Shown piece by piece: positions 12,545 through 23,971 of a stretch of 64,000 nucleotides of DNA. This DNA comes from Arcuatula senhousia (taxonomy: Eukaryota; Mollusca; Bivalvia; Mytilida; Mytilidae). The stretch is from NCBI GenBank assembly GCA_963971305.1, contig OZ020306.1:55340686-55404685 (forward strand). Direction: 5' to 3'. Position numbers and translations under genes: made by a program. Every line of letters starts with the position of its first letter. The stretch's first letter is position 1. The notes beneath the pieces were generated by a model, which made no database searches, had not been told where the DNA came from, and saw only the letters and a list, made by a program, of their open reading frames with translations.

Positions 12545-13360
12545 ACGTAAAGATTATTGATCAAAAGAATGCTCTTTTGGCTCTTAGAAATAATGTTTTA
12601 AAGTATGTTAGCGGTCATAATTTTCAAGATAGAGGTATCCAAAAATGGCATTTGGTCATTTTCGTCATAGTCACAAAACATGCTTCTGTACCATTTTGGC
12701 GACATTTTTTTTTCAGAAGTTGTTGAATGAATAGTTAATAGTTTGATTATTTCTTCAGTTTGCTCTTGTTTGCACTCAACCAAAGAATTTCAAATGAATC
12801 TATCAAAAGGTGCCTGTTAAATATTTGTTCAAAATTGGCAAAAAGCATTATATGGTCAAAAACATCACGAACCCCCCCAAAAAACTAAGTAAAAAAAATT
12901 GTTTTCTGAAAGGTATCTGAGACGATGTCTTATAGTTTTAACCACATGAAAAGAAGTGTAAAAAATTGCATTGCCTGGTACACATTTTTTTCCAAAAAAT
13001 TTTCGGACTTAGTTTTTTTAAAGGCAGATAGCAATTTCAGCCACATAACACATTTTGTCATTTTTGACCAAATTTATCTAAGTCAAATTTATACAGATTC
13101 TTTTGATATTGATTGCTGGCATGTAGACATAAGCATACTTTAGAATAAATAAAAACACTTTTCCCTGCATAGAACAACTTTAAAAAAGAAATGCTACCAA
13201 ATGGGCCCAGGAGCTCATTTTGGACTATGACGATAATGGCCAAATGCCACTGTTTGAATGCCTCTATCATAGAAATAATGACAGCTACCATATTTGTAAA
13301 TATTATTTCTTACAGACAAAGCAGCATTCTTTTGGATCAATAATCAGAACTTTTGACTGG
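12545..13360. repeat. Large imperfect inverted repeat
   Basis: The left arm, about 12550-12700, contains ATTGATCAAAAGAATGCT, then GATAGAGG and ATGGCATTTGGTCATTTTCG. The right arm, about 13195-13355, read on the other strand, gives the same order (TTGATCCAAAAGAATGCTGC; GATAGAGGCATTC; GTGGCATTTGGCCATTATCG). Arms are about 150-180 bp with a spacer near 450 bp. Probably a decayed fold-back or inverted-terminus element. Confidence 0.55.
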
Positions 13361-14566
13361 ATTTATCATGGGTCTGCCTTCATCATCTAAAATTGACAAT
13401 ATCTTCAATTTATCAATTATTCTTGAAAAATACACCAATTTGACTCTTGAATTTCACTTTTTCCGCAACTCGAAGACAGTTACATTAATTTTTATTGTAA
13501 CAACATATCTTGACACTTATTAAAAATGCACTTTGTTTAAAATTGAACACAAGCATGTTTTTACAAATGTTGTCAAAAAATAGGAAATTTTCTACCAAAA
13601 TGTGAGACTGACCCACTTCTCTGACTTGTAGCGATGTCATAAAGCATGAGCCGAGCTCTATTTTTTAATACAATTGACATTAAAGCCTGTTGTTAAAATA
13701 TATGGGAGTGAATTTGATTTAAAGAGCCTGCCTTAGACATGAAACAATGCTAAAGTTCAAGTATTTTGATGTTTTTTTTACAATTTGGAAAATTGCCCAT
13801 GTCACCCCCTAGGGACGCTGGGTAATGGTTATTAAGATTTTTAAAATTTTCATCTATTTTGAAGGCAAAGGTATTACCCTTTAAATATTTACTGTTCAAT
13901 TTGTGATAATTTGAAGATAAATGGACCAAAAGAAACTTTGAAATACATGAGGTTTTGTAATTATTCAAGCTGATTTTGTTAAGAAACCCAGGAATACTGA
14001 TGAACCCTGTAGGTCGGCCATCTTGAATTTCCCGGAAAAAATATTTGGCCAAAATAAGTCTTTCATGAAGGTCTTTTTGTTAAACCATCCCTTAAGTTGA
14101 TGTGAAAATATTGGTTTGGAACAAAATTTAGGATTTTGCATGGTTTTCTGGCAGATTGGCTGTTATATGTATTGAAAATTGTCAAAGTCATTCAACCAGA
14201 AAATCAAGGTCAAGGTCAAAAGATGGGGATGCAACTGTGCTAAGCTACTACTGGGGCATATGCATACCAAGTTTCATCAACCCAGGACCTATAATTCTTG
14301 AGATATGGAGGTGCTCATAAAACTTTTCCAAAAAGTTAACGCCGCCGTTGCCGGTAAAGTAACACTTATGTCCCGCTCTGCTTTGCAGGCGAGACAAAAA
14401 CCAAAAATATATATATAATTTGAAAAAAAAACGTATTCGGTAAGTTTTTATTTGGATCTTAGTAGCTATCTCGTGTACGAATTGTACACCATTTTTTGTA
14501 GAACGTACATGCACATGTAAAATTCACCTAAATTTATGTTGCTTTTTATGTTAAAGGAAATTAATT
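13361..14566. repeat. Repeat-derived spacer
   Basis: No gene is recognisable. Near 14160-14225 there is AATCAAGGTCAAGGTCAAAA, and near 14335-14400 an end-like phrase GCTTTGCAGGCGAGACAAAA. Both are typical of the short non-autonomous elements scattered through this window. The left boundary of that element is not clear. Confidence 0.4.
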
Positions 14567-15140
14567 TATTATCCCCGGGATAGCGAAAGCGCGGGGATAA
14601 TTGTTTTGCTGTTCGATGTACGTTTGTATGTACGTACGTACGTACGTATGGCTAAACTCCTCGCAGGTTTATCCATTCGGGTCGTTCCTCGCCTGTTTAA
14701 CAAAAAAGGATAAGACAAACCTCGCGTAGCAGTGTAGTCGTTAGCCGCTGGGTTTCGGAGCTTGACGTATGGCGTTAATGTCCGGGATAATCTCTGTAAC
14801 CACTGGGAGTAAAAAGTTGAAGCTTGGGTTATTGATTGCATTGTGGGTGGGGACTGTGCCGAAAGTTTCGGAATTTTGATAATGCCCCTAGGGGCTGGGC
14901 TGTATAAGGGGGCAGACAGGGGGGACGGGGATACGGGGGTTGAGGGGCGGGAAGCGGGTGTAGAAGAACTCCTCCTAGGTTAGCTGAAACTGGGCTCAGT
15001 AGTTGCACTATGGATGTAGATTCTGCCGAAGGTTTCGGAATTTTGGTAATGCCCCTAGGGTCTGGGCTGCATAGGTAGCCTAAGGGCACATCCTTCGTCA
15101 CGCAACTCCTCCTATGTTATTTGGAATACAGATCTGAAAC
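14567..15140. repeat. Short element with hairpin edge and internal duplication
   Basis: Begins with a strong hairpin (TTATCCCCGGGATAGCG / CGCGGGGATAATT) at 14567-14602, followed by a TACG/GTAC microsatellite near 14620-14650. Two similar blocks about 165 bp apart (around 14832-14912 and 14998-15085) share TTTCGGAATTTTG and AATGCCCCTAGGG, and each is associated with an AACTCCTCCTA phrase. The open frames on the minus strand are low in complexity and not credible genes. Confidence 0.5.
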
Positions 15141-15659
15141 TTATTATCATCTAACTTTTCATTGCACCCCTTATTGTATCCGCCAAAAATTTGTCCATGT
15201 GTTATTTGTAAATTAGTAGATTTACAATTTATCTTACATGTTCAGTTATTTTTTCTAACCGTCAATTATCTATTCGAGAAATACATTTTCCATACGTTTT
15301 TATTTGTTTTATGTAGTTTCGTTCATTGGTACTTTGTTGCTCTAGTAATGTTTAATTTGTTCTTTGTATTATTCTCATATATTTTACTTTCATAGCCAGT
15401 TTACTATTATCTTTGTTCGCTTATTGTTATTCCCAAATTTAATTATTTGTTTCACGTGCTGTAAAACAGTTTTTGTGACCTTATATTAATCAAATCTCAA
15501 ATTTATTTAGCACAATTTACATGGACAATAGGTACAAACAAAACAGTGAAATATGAATACAATAAAAATTGATATTTCTACAAACAACTTTCCTCGGTAC
15601 ATTTGGCTGTTTTAATAGTTTGGGATCCAAGAAGTTTCACTTGTTGTAAACAAAGATCC

Positions 15660-15740
15660 ATGCATCGCTTTTATATAGAATATTTCTTTTTATGTAAAAT
15701 ATTTCTTTTTATATAAAATATTTCTTTTTATATAAAGTAT
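15660..15740. repeat. Tandem repeat 3' of UNC93-like gene 2
   Basis: Three near copies of a unit of about 23 bp with core ATATTTCTTTTTATAT, about 150 bp beyond the stop codon of the minus-strand gene and so probably in its 3' untranslated or flanking DNA. A reverse-strand AATAAA candidate lies at 15502-15507; its use is unproven. Confidence 0.6.
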
Positions 15741-15887
15741 ATACAAATGACAGTTCTTAACTTTAAAAGCATTCATTTGTTCGATTTTTTTACTCTCCCT
15801 AGGAACTCAAAAGGATTTTTCCCAAGTTGCGACTAAAATATATACTTCTTAGATGTATCATATTCATATTGAAGAGTTATAAGATTG

Positions 15888-18800
15888 TTAATGTTTCTTT
15901 TTCCGTCGATCTTTGATTTCCAGGATCAGATAGAAAATCATTCCAGCAACCAAAAACCCGAGACAGAGACCAAGCTTGACTCTTGTAACTAAAAATCCAC
16001 TCCATGCAAACGCAATGATGAATCCTAGTGATTCCCATACTTTGTAGTTTGCAAATCCAGCTTCAGTGTTCGACGAAAACAGATATCCATATAGTGCTAA
16101 ATATATAAAAAAAAAAAAAAGGACAGCAATATACTAGCATAGGTTCAAACCATTTCTTAAAGAATTTAATAGAGCTGATCTTATTTGAAAGATAGGATAT
16201 TAAGACGTGAGTCCAATCTACAAGGTTACAAGATTTTTTTCTAATTTTATTTTATTTTTTTTTGGTCAAAAACAACGGACTACTAGTGGCACTTAGACAT
16301 ACACGTGTTGTGAATTCTTTATCTTTTTCGGTTGGTTATAGGCTTTGTAGAAAATTGACGAGAGACAAGGATCTTTTGGTATTTTTAACCTCCTTTTAGC
16401 CAACCACAAATACAGCAGTTTCAATCAGTTGTAGATAGGGGTGGGTAGAAGGGGGTCTCATTCCGCACTCCCGTTAAAATAAAAACCAAATCCCGCTTTC
16501 CCGGTGACATAAACGACCATTCCTAATTCCCGCTACATAAAAATCCCGAATTCCCGCAGTTTTAACTGTAAAACCCCGAAATCCCGGCGAATAAATTAGC
16601 CTTTTTCGCTGTCCCGGAAAAGGTCCGACCGACCCTCTAGATACATACCATTGATTTGTGTCTGACAGACTGCATCACCGATTCCCCAGAACGCTACGAA
16701 GACAAAGAACACGATCTTATTTGCTGGGTCTGGCTGCCACAATAACAGTGCTATCATGGTCCCTCCATGCGATAGAAAGGCTGTAACAAATAAATAATAA
16801 ATTAGGGACTGGTCATTTAACTTGAAAGAGTTGCCTCGGTTTTTTGTCCACGCATAGAGCCGAACAAAATAACCCCCCCCCCATTATTAGCATTATTTTA
16901 TGAGGCAGAAATCATTCTACAGAATATTTTTGTTCCTTTGCTGTCAAAATGTTTTTTTTATATCAAAAATCAGATGCAGATCGAATACTTTTAGGAAAAA
17001 AACAAGGCCACCCCTTCAAGTTAAATGGTCGGTCCCATAGTTGATAAAAAAAAATATTTTAATACTTTTCTGTAGAGTTTTGAAAACACCGGAAGTCTTG
17101 TGGTATGCTCGGTTGACTTTCCGACGTCAACCCACTCCGATATCAACATTTTGTGGTAAGGGTGGGATAAATAAAAAATTACATTTTCAGTTGAACATTT
17201 GAACTTATATTACTTGTCTATCTATAGTTACTGTTATTTTTTTATTCTTGAGAAAAAAAATACATACCAAGGAAGAAAAATGGAGCATGCCCTACATATT
17301 GTACAAGACGACCAAATGAAAACGAACATATGGCATCAACAACTCCATAACATATCATGACATAGCCGACGTTCCAGATTCCTATAGAACAGCTGATATA
17401 GGACTGAAGAAAAAAAAAAAGAGAAGGTTAGCAAATCTACTCTGGATTTTTTAAAGTACCGCTTGTTGATGTAGGTCGTGTTGCGTACATTTGTTCCACA
17501 TCATATTGTCGTCTGGCATAAATAAAGATACAAAACAACTCACGACATAGCTATCATTCCAGATTCAGATGAGTCCACTCACGTTACGACTTGAGTTCGC
17601 GTTGTTGAATTCCGTTCGGTTGATTTTGTGTTTTGTGTTTCTTCGTGCTGTTGTTGTTCATGTTTACCGGTTTCGTCGTTGTCCTTTCGTGGACTTTTGA
17701 CACTCGAATGCCCCATTGGTGCCTCTTTGCCTCTTTAGATAAAACAGCCGATGTCAGACTGAAAAAGAAAAGACAACAAGGTTAACTAAAACAAAGATTC
17801 AACTCCATAAGGGACCACCATTTAATTTGAAGGGGGGGGCTTGGTTTTTTCCTAAAAAATATTCTGAAAATTATTTTTGATGTAAAAAATATTTTGGAAA
17901 CTGGGGGTAAGAAAAAAAAATATTCTGAAGAAGGATTTCTGCTGTAAAAAATAATGCTGACAATGAAAAAAATATTCTGTCGCCACGCCTTCGATAAATA
18001 ATTTTTTTGTCCGCGCTCTAGATCAAACAAAAAAACCAAGCCCCCCCTTCAATTGAATTGGTCCGTCCCTAACATATATCATGACATAGCCGACACTTCA
18101 GATTCCTATAAGACAATATCAATACTTTCTCTTTGATTTTAAGTGAACGGCACTTTAATAGTCACTGATCGTGATAAATCCCTGCTGTCGGTGTTTGTCT
18201 ATCATGGAGTTCTATCGTCTAACAGTAGCATGGTTTGTCTTACCCTTGTGTAATCGCCAGCTATGAATGCTTGTTCTATCCCACTATATATTGTCAGGAG
18301 CGTCAGCAACTTCATTTCGTTTGAGTCGATCCAAAGTTTTGCAGTTGATAGCAACAGATTCATTGAGATCTTCTCTTCTTTGACATCTTGCTTTTTATCT
18401 AAGGTGATTTTATCTAGTAAAAACACCATTAAGAGAAATGCCGTGACAGCACAACCAACGTATATTCCAAGGAGAGTGTACACCTATGAAAACACTGAAC
18501 AATGCACTAAACACTGTGATAAAAAATCTTCGTTTTCTTATTTTCGGCATAGACCTGTATATTAAATAGATTTGCAAATTGGTGAAATCTCACAATATCT
18601 CATGCAAATAAACGAGATTTTGTACAAAATAAACAATTGTATACTGTAATATCGCAAAACCGTTAAGAAAAGATTTTAACATGATTTTTTTTTACAATCA
18701 TCCTTAAATGTTTTGAGATTTTTTATGTGTTAAGATAACTTTTATAACCTATAACACTTTAAAGGAGTTTCAAAAGAGCTCATACTACCCTTATTTTCAT

Positions 18801-21800
18801 GAAAATACAATATTTTACCAAATTTTCGTAAAGTTTTCATCTTAAATTGTCACAAATATGTTATTTCTCAGCCAAGTTAAATGAAATTTTCACACAGATA
18901 TTCCTTATTTTTTATTCTGATTAATTCCATAGAAATTTAAAAAATAAACTTACTCTTATTTATCCACCAGACTGATTGATATTTTCACACATATATTGGA
19001 CAATTCTATTTAATATATACAGGTCTATGTTTTCGGCGATTTTTTTATAGGAACTAACATGACAAATTGAGTAAAATATTGTCTTTGTTTTTTTTCTACT
19101 AGAATTGCAAAAAGTCGGATAGAAATCGAGATTATAATATGCATGTTAACTATCAGTATCAAACCAATGTTATATTGAATTTCATAAAAAATAGTGTTTT
19201 GTTTCTTTTTTGTTTGAATTTATTTGATTTGTTTGGTTTCATTTCCCAACAATTTGTTGGGTTTTTTTTTTGCAAAAAAATCGCTAAAAATATAATACCA
19301 TGTTCATTTAAAATATATATCTGTACCATTTAGGACCATTGAGATATATTCAATGTTTCTGGTTTGTCTTTGATTTGTCGTGACATTTTGAACGGATTAT
19401 GCCGGTTCTGTCAACTTTCAAAAAATATTCTATTCGTATTCTTTAATTTTCTTTCTATTATAAGGATGGGGTTGTCTTGTTCGTTACCTTGTAGTCATCA
19501 GGTCTGTCCAAGTTGGTATTATTTACAGCTGGTAAAATCGGGTCAAAGTTAGCACCACATGTTGACATATCCAAGGTTATATTTCTTGGAGTAACCGAAA
19601 ACACAGTAGATGAAATCAGGTTCCCCCATATTTGAACTAAAAATATAATTTTGGCGACACCCCGAAGTACTTGAGCAAGATAATTATTCGATCGTGTCTC
19701 GCATTAATCATGTAACCAATGAACGATCTAATTTAGTTTTTTGAGTTCATATGCTTTTAACGTTGTAACAATGTTCATGTGTTAGCTGGAATCTTGTCTG
19801 TTTTAGTAAAAGTATGTAAAATTATTCCCGATTCATCTTTTACTTATTTATATGTGTACTTTTACTTTTTTATTTTTTATTTTTATTTTTATTTTCATTA
19901 GTTTATAGTGGTGTTGTCTATGATAACGAGAAAGAAACTGTAGATCTAAAAAGTTGTCAAATATTACATGAATTCTAAGATTTTTTATACAGAACGTAAC
20001 AATATGTTCCTATGAATTTCTGATAATATTCAGTTTGTATCAACGACTCTTTCAGAGCTGTAATTATACTCATTTAAAAAACTTATTTACATATAGAGAA
20101 TATTACATGGCATAATCTGTATCATACCGGTATGCTGTATCATCCTGAGATTCCAATATCAGGCCCGAGGGCTGATATTGGTCGAGGGATGATACAGCAT
20201 ATGATACGAATTATGCCATGTATTATACACTTTATCATATATTTTTCAACCCAAGAGTGCTGATATTGGTGAAGGGTGTGATAAAGGTTTAGGGGTGCGA
20301 TAAAGGGGGTGTGATAAAGGGTAACCATGCGATATAGGGTATGTGATAAAGGTTAGGCGTAGATAATTGTGATACAGGTAGAATCCATGTTGCTGTATCA
20401 CATATTCAAAAAGGCTGTATTTTATACTAAATATATGATAAAACAATATTTACTGACTAGTTTGAAATATCATGAAGAAAACTCCGAAAAACCGGTTGAT
20501 GACGTCATATTCGGTAGCTCCCGTAAGTTTGGCATACCATACAGCTATTTGTGTTAAGTACGAACATTTGGCCGACCATAAAGTTGATGCGCCAATCCCT
20601 ATAATAACCGATGCTGGTCCAATAGTACCCCAAACAGCATAAAAGTTAGCTACCATGTATAAAATGTAGCAGCACATGGAAAGAGCAATTGTCCATTTAC
20701 ATCCTAAACGTGCAATGACATAATTTGGAAGTATTACGCATGACACTACCAAAGCACCGTAAATTACCGAAAGTCCGCCAGTTCCTAAGCTTGCCTCCTT
20801 GTTTAACGTGCTTTGAAGGTTCTGTAACGACCCAAATGAAGTAAACATTACAACGAAGCCGAAACTTATAACCAACAGATTCTTTAAAATCATCGCTTTC
20901 GTCATTGTTATATTTGTTTCTTGAGACTGTTTTTTACTGGTGTTGTACGATGACGATTTTCCTTGGATGCCCTCGCCATTTTTGAGCTCTAGTACTAGAC
21001 TTTCCTCTGATGTTAAATCTGAAGGATAAAAATGTATTTAGTTAACATAAACATGCTAGTTAATTTGTAATAATTAAATGATGAGTCTTGAATAGATGAA
21101 GCACGCGTGAGACGTATCAAAATTTATTGTCTGGAACTTTGTTGTAATTTTCATTTTTAAGACTGAATTATATGGGACACAAGCCCCAATATTACAAGAG
21201 CGTTCATAGCGTTGTTTATAGAGACTTGTTTATAGTTCTTTCGATGCTTGGTTTTGGAGCGCACAAGGGCACTCCCACTTCATGACACTGGAGAGGAAAA
21301 TGGCAAATCTCGAAAGTAAAAATTCGAAACAGAATTAAAAACAAGATCTTGCATATCTGGGGGTGGGATGTCAAAATTTGATTTCTTTCTTGCGACACAG
21401 CTCAAATAACAAGCGGCAATTTAGAAAAAAAACACAATGGACAACCGCCAGCAGCCTTCAACGAGGCCAGTAGGCGCTGCTCACGGTTCTGCAATTGGCC
21501 CATGGTCTAAATAAAATGCATATAATTCAAATCCAGCCCTGAAATAGTCACAGATAGACACCCTTCTAATCAAGGAAAAGAAAACATCAAAAAGACAAGT
21601 ACAAACAAGTACCCCCAAAAAATGTATTCTCTGTTTCCGTTGGACAAACTGGTGCCATCTTTCGTCCGCTGTTGAATTGTAAGATTGTCGGCCCGATAAC
21701 ATCTTTAAAGCACTACTCGTCTCAAATCCAGTCTTGAACTGGTTTGACTTCAAATGAAATATTGTAAGCTTTGCTTTGTACGCTTGTTACAGAGGTTGTT

Positions 21801-22429
21801 GATAAGGTGTAGAACATCTTCTGTTGAGAAGGTACTAGATTAGGCTGAACGTTTTTATGAATTGGGTTGGTGGACGGTAATTGTTGTACAGGCCGGCATT
21901 CCAAAAGATGACCACAGGGCCGGTTTGTGGTTGACCAAGGGCTGATGTTGTTCCTGGCCCTTCAGGTGCAGTGCATGGCCCTGGTTTTTAACCTAGGTGA
22001 AGCCTAATCATACGAATCCAAGATGTGTTTTGTTTTTCATGTAACGTTTCCCAACCAATAGAACAAAACTACGAAATTCTAAAAATACTAATGATATTAC
22101 TTTTGCACTCTAGGTTATGCTGACGCAACATAATCATAAGATCATGATCTTTTGGACATTTGCCTCAATCTTAATTAACAATCGCTAATATTGCAAAAGA
22201 ATTGAACTAGAAAGAAGATACGAAAGTGTTTCAATGGAATTTTTGTAACTAAATGTCTTACGAATATACCAGCTTCTTAACACGCTTCTGAATTATTGGT
22301 ACAGTCGTAATTATGCCTTCTTAAATGTTTTTAGATAAATATATACCATCTTCATACAAATAAATATAATTTTGTACCTGGCACTACAGGAAGCAAAGGT
22401 CGGTTATTTTGTTGGTCTTTCTTTTCCAT
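15888..22429 (-). CDS. UNC93A: UNC93-like multi-pass membrane protein, gene 2 (7 exons)
   Basis: Exons in transcription order: 22429-22378, 21018-20458, 19636-19488, 18483-18244, 17403-17268, 16780-16649, 16096-15888. They total 1479 nt, giving 492 aa plus stop, all phase-consistent. Exon 1 encodes the short polar start MEKKDQQNNRPLLPVV. Later exons parallel gene 1 exactly in phase, and three have the same length (240, 136 and 132 nt). Conserved stretches include TIQIWGNLISS, GIYVGCAVTAFLLMVFLLD, SIGIWNVGYVMICYG, ALYGYLFSSNTEAGFANYK and the basic end DRRKKKH. Predicted to be a 11-12 segment MFS-fold membrane protein; substrate unknown. The exon 2 donor (A|GTCAGT at 20457) is weak but is the only one I found that preserves frame with exon 3. 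Two decayed copies of exon 5 lie just upstream of it in transcription order. Confidence 0.92.
16250..16640. repeat. TCCCG-rich imperfect repeat in last intron of gene 2
   Basis: Several irregularly spaced copies of TTCCCG / TCCCGC separated by ACATAAA-like spacers at about 16455-16615. No coding signal. Confidence 0.45.
16805..17036. mobile_element. MITE, GGGAC(T/C) terminus family, copy 1
   Basis: The left end GGGACTGGTCATTTAACTTG is mirrored on the right by CAAGTTAAATGGTCGGTCCC. Followed inward by CGGTTTTTTG / AAAAACAAGG. The flanks are TTA and ATA, so there is no exact target-site duplication. Same family as 17811-18069. In the intron between exons 5 and 6 of UNC93-like gene 2. Confidence 0.7.
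17525..17775 (-). pseudogene. Decayed copy of exon 5 of UNC93-like gene 2, split by an insertion
   Basis: The right part (17741-17778, plus strand) reads AAACAGCCGATGTCAGACTG and then a run like the true exon 5 border and intron (true: GAACAGCTGATATAGGACTG at 17385-17404). The left part, 17528-17560, reads CATAGCTATCATTCCAGATT, like the true CATAGCCGACGTTCCAGATT. The two halves are separated by about 175 bp of repeat R3 (17573-17745). It has no usable open exon and appears dead. Confidence 0.7.
17573..17745 (+). repeat. Dispersed repeat R3, inserted in decayed exon copy
   Basis: Close match to 47639-47815 in the same orientation: both run from a CTTGAGTTCGC phrase through GTTGATTTTGTGTTTTG to GAATGCCCCATTGGTGCCTC. 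An opposite-strand relative is at 28752-28925. Confidence 0.7.
17798..18118 (-). pseudogene. Second decayed copy of exon 5 of UNC93-like gene 2, split by a MITE
   Basis: The left piece, CAACTCCATAA at 17800-17810, and the right piece, 18070-18113 (TAACATATATCATGACATAG, then CCGAC and CAGATTCCTATA), join across the MITE at 17811-18069 to give the sequence order of true exon 5 (AACTCCATAACATATCATGA at 17340-17359). Removing the MITE and one TAA restores continuity, which shows that the exon duplication came before the MITE insertion. Confidence 0.75.
17811..18069. mobile_element. MITE with TAA duplication, copy 2 of GGGAC(T/C) family
   Basis: 259 bp. The left end GGGACCACCATTTAATTTGA is mirrored by the right end TCAATTGAATTGGTCCGTCCC. 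Inner arms carry G/C runs and GGTTTTTT / AAAAAACC. Exact 3-bp TAA flanks (17808-17810 and 18070-18072). A TWA-type duplication is usual for PIF/Harbinger elements; that assignment is inference. Confidence 0.8.
20100..20226. repeat. Long hairpin in intron 2 of UNC93-like gene 2
   Basis: Two arms of about 55 bp face each other: the left has ACATGGCATAATCTGTATCA, GCTGTATCATCC and CCAATATCAG; the right mirrors these as CTGATATTGG, GGATGATACAGC and TTATGCCATGT. The loop is a few bases around GGCCCGAGGGC. It is followed at 20270-20355 by several GTGATAAAGG phrases. Confidence 0.75.
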
Positions 22430-22916
22430 ATTTTATGTCATCATAAGCCACAAACATTGACCATATCATTTGTTTCCAACGTCATGTATAAGCACGCCTG
22501 GTGTGACCATATAAAGAAGATATAATACATGCGTAACATGACTGTGAAATATTAAGTTAGCATGTCATTTAAACATCATCAGCGAGACCTGAGACAATAA
22601 TTAAATATGATTTTCTCAGGCGATACTAGCAAAATAAAAAAAACGCCAAATGGGACCGTTAACATTATTATAATCCAACACGTTCACAAAGTTTACACGT
22701 TGTTTAAAGTGAGCTATCTTTTTTAAGGTACAATTAAAATATTTTCCTGAAAAACGAAATGCTGGCTCGTTTCCATGGTGAATGTTTATGTTGTCACTGG
22801 TTTATGTAGGTTATGTCGAGCACTCTTATTCCAATTGATTTTATCATAGATATGCTAGAATAAATATTTTTTTCTTACAACATTGATATGAATAAAGGAT
22901 GTCAAAAGATCCCTAA
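22430..22916. promoter_or_regulatory. 5' flank of UNC93-like gene 2
   Basis: The transcript of the minus-strand gene must begin in or beyond this stretch. I see no convincing TATA box or initiator and no other gene. The promoter role is inferred from position alone. Confidence 0.3.
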
Positions 22917-23415
22917 TTGTTAATAAAACCATATCTCTCAATTTCAAACTTTGAATTCAGGAAACTGATTACAAAATTAAGAATCAGTGACCACAAACTA
23001 TTAATTGAAAAAGGAAGGCACTTTAAAATTCCTAGAGAAGAAAGATTATGTCAAAAATGTCAGGTATTGGACGATGAGAATCATTTTTTACTTAGATGTA
23101 CTTACAATGCAAACTTTATAAGACTAACTTATTTTAACTTTATATCTTTAGAACACATATCATTCAATAATCTGAATGATGAAGAAAAAGTAACTTATTT
23201 GTTAAACCCTTCAACACCATTGCAAGTAAATAAACTAGGATCCTTTATAAAAAAGTCTTTTGAACTGAGGACAGGGGACCCTTAATTTTTTCTTTACTTG
23301 TAACTATGTATTACTGTGTGTTTTAGTTAGTTTTATATCTGTGTATGTTTATGTGTCACAAACTGTATAAAAAGTTTAATGACAATAAAGATTCGTATTC
23401 GTATTCGTATTCGTT
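22917..23415 (+). pseudogene. 3' end of a non-LTR retrotransposon (LINE A)
   Basis: The last 122 codons of an open frame end at 23285. They include LCQKCQVLDDENHFLLRC, a C-x2-C...H-x4-C zinc-knuckle-like pattern of the kind found near the C-terminus of many LINE ORF2 proteins. After the stop there is a short 3' untranslated region, AATAAAG, and a tail of ATTCGT hexamers (about 23388-23416), a hallmark of LINE 3' ends. The element is strongly 5'-truncated. Confidence 0.75.
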
Positions 23416-23971
23416 AATAAAATTTCTGTATCTTGAATGAATAAACATATTAAAAGTGCCGAATTATGATTTCCATAGTCTGTGCTAAAAAATAACTCAC
23501 CAAACATAAAGTTACAGTCTTTTTGCTATATCAGGACTTTTTGTGTATATTGTGAACAACTATTAGAAAATTGTTTTTATATGTAAGATCTCATGGATTA
23601 TTTTATGATAAATGGTATTTAGATAAAACACGACCTCTACAACGTAGAACTTTGATTTGAATTTGATATACTGGTAAAAACGGGTCTTTTCCAGCCAACA
23701 GTTTCTGATTTTTTATGCGAGAATATTTGTGTTCCTTTGAATACGATAGAAACAAAATGAATGAAAATTTGCGTTTGTAAAATAAAATGTTTTGAAGGTC
23801 GAGAAACAGACGCCTTCAATAAAGGATGGGTTGCGATATAAGACCCCTTTTCAGGCCACCATTCAAGTCAAAAATAAAATGAGGTAAATTCTATCACAAA
23901 ATGTCTTGCTGGAAAGGTTAATGTTTCTAATTGATATATCATTGAAAAAGGAACATGCAGAGTCACCATAT
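23271..23971. repeat. 701-bp direct repeat, left copy (apparent target-site duplication)
   Basis: Matches 26242-26942 at a constant offset of 2971 bp with no difference that I could find by eye; it even encodes the same 60-codon chance frame. The left edge lies inside LINE A. The right edge, CAGAGTCACCATAT, meets the 3' end of LINE B. Confidence 0.9.

Noticed and set aside
14569..15101. Two 90-codon minus-strand frames, one proline-rich
   Set aside because: They fall in a repeat with internal duplication and a hairpin edge; composition follows the C-rich repeat and there is no domain.
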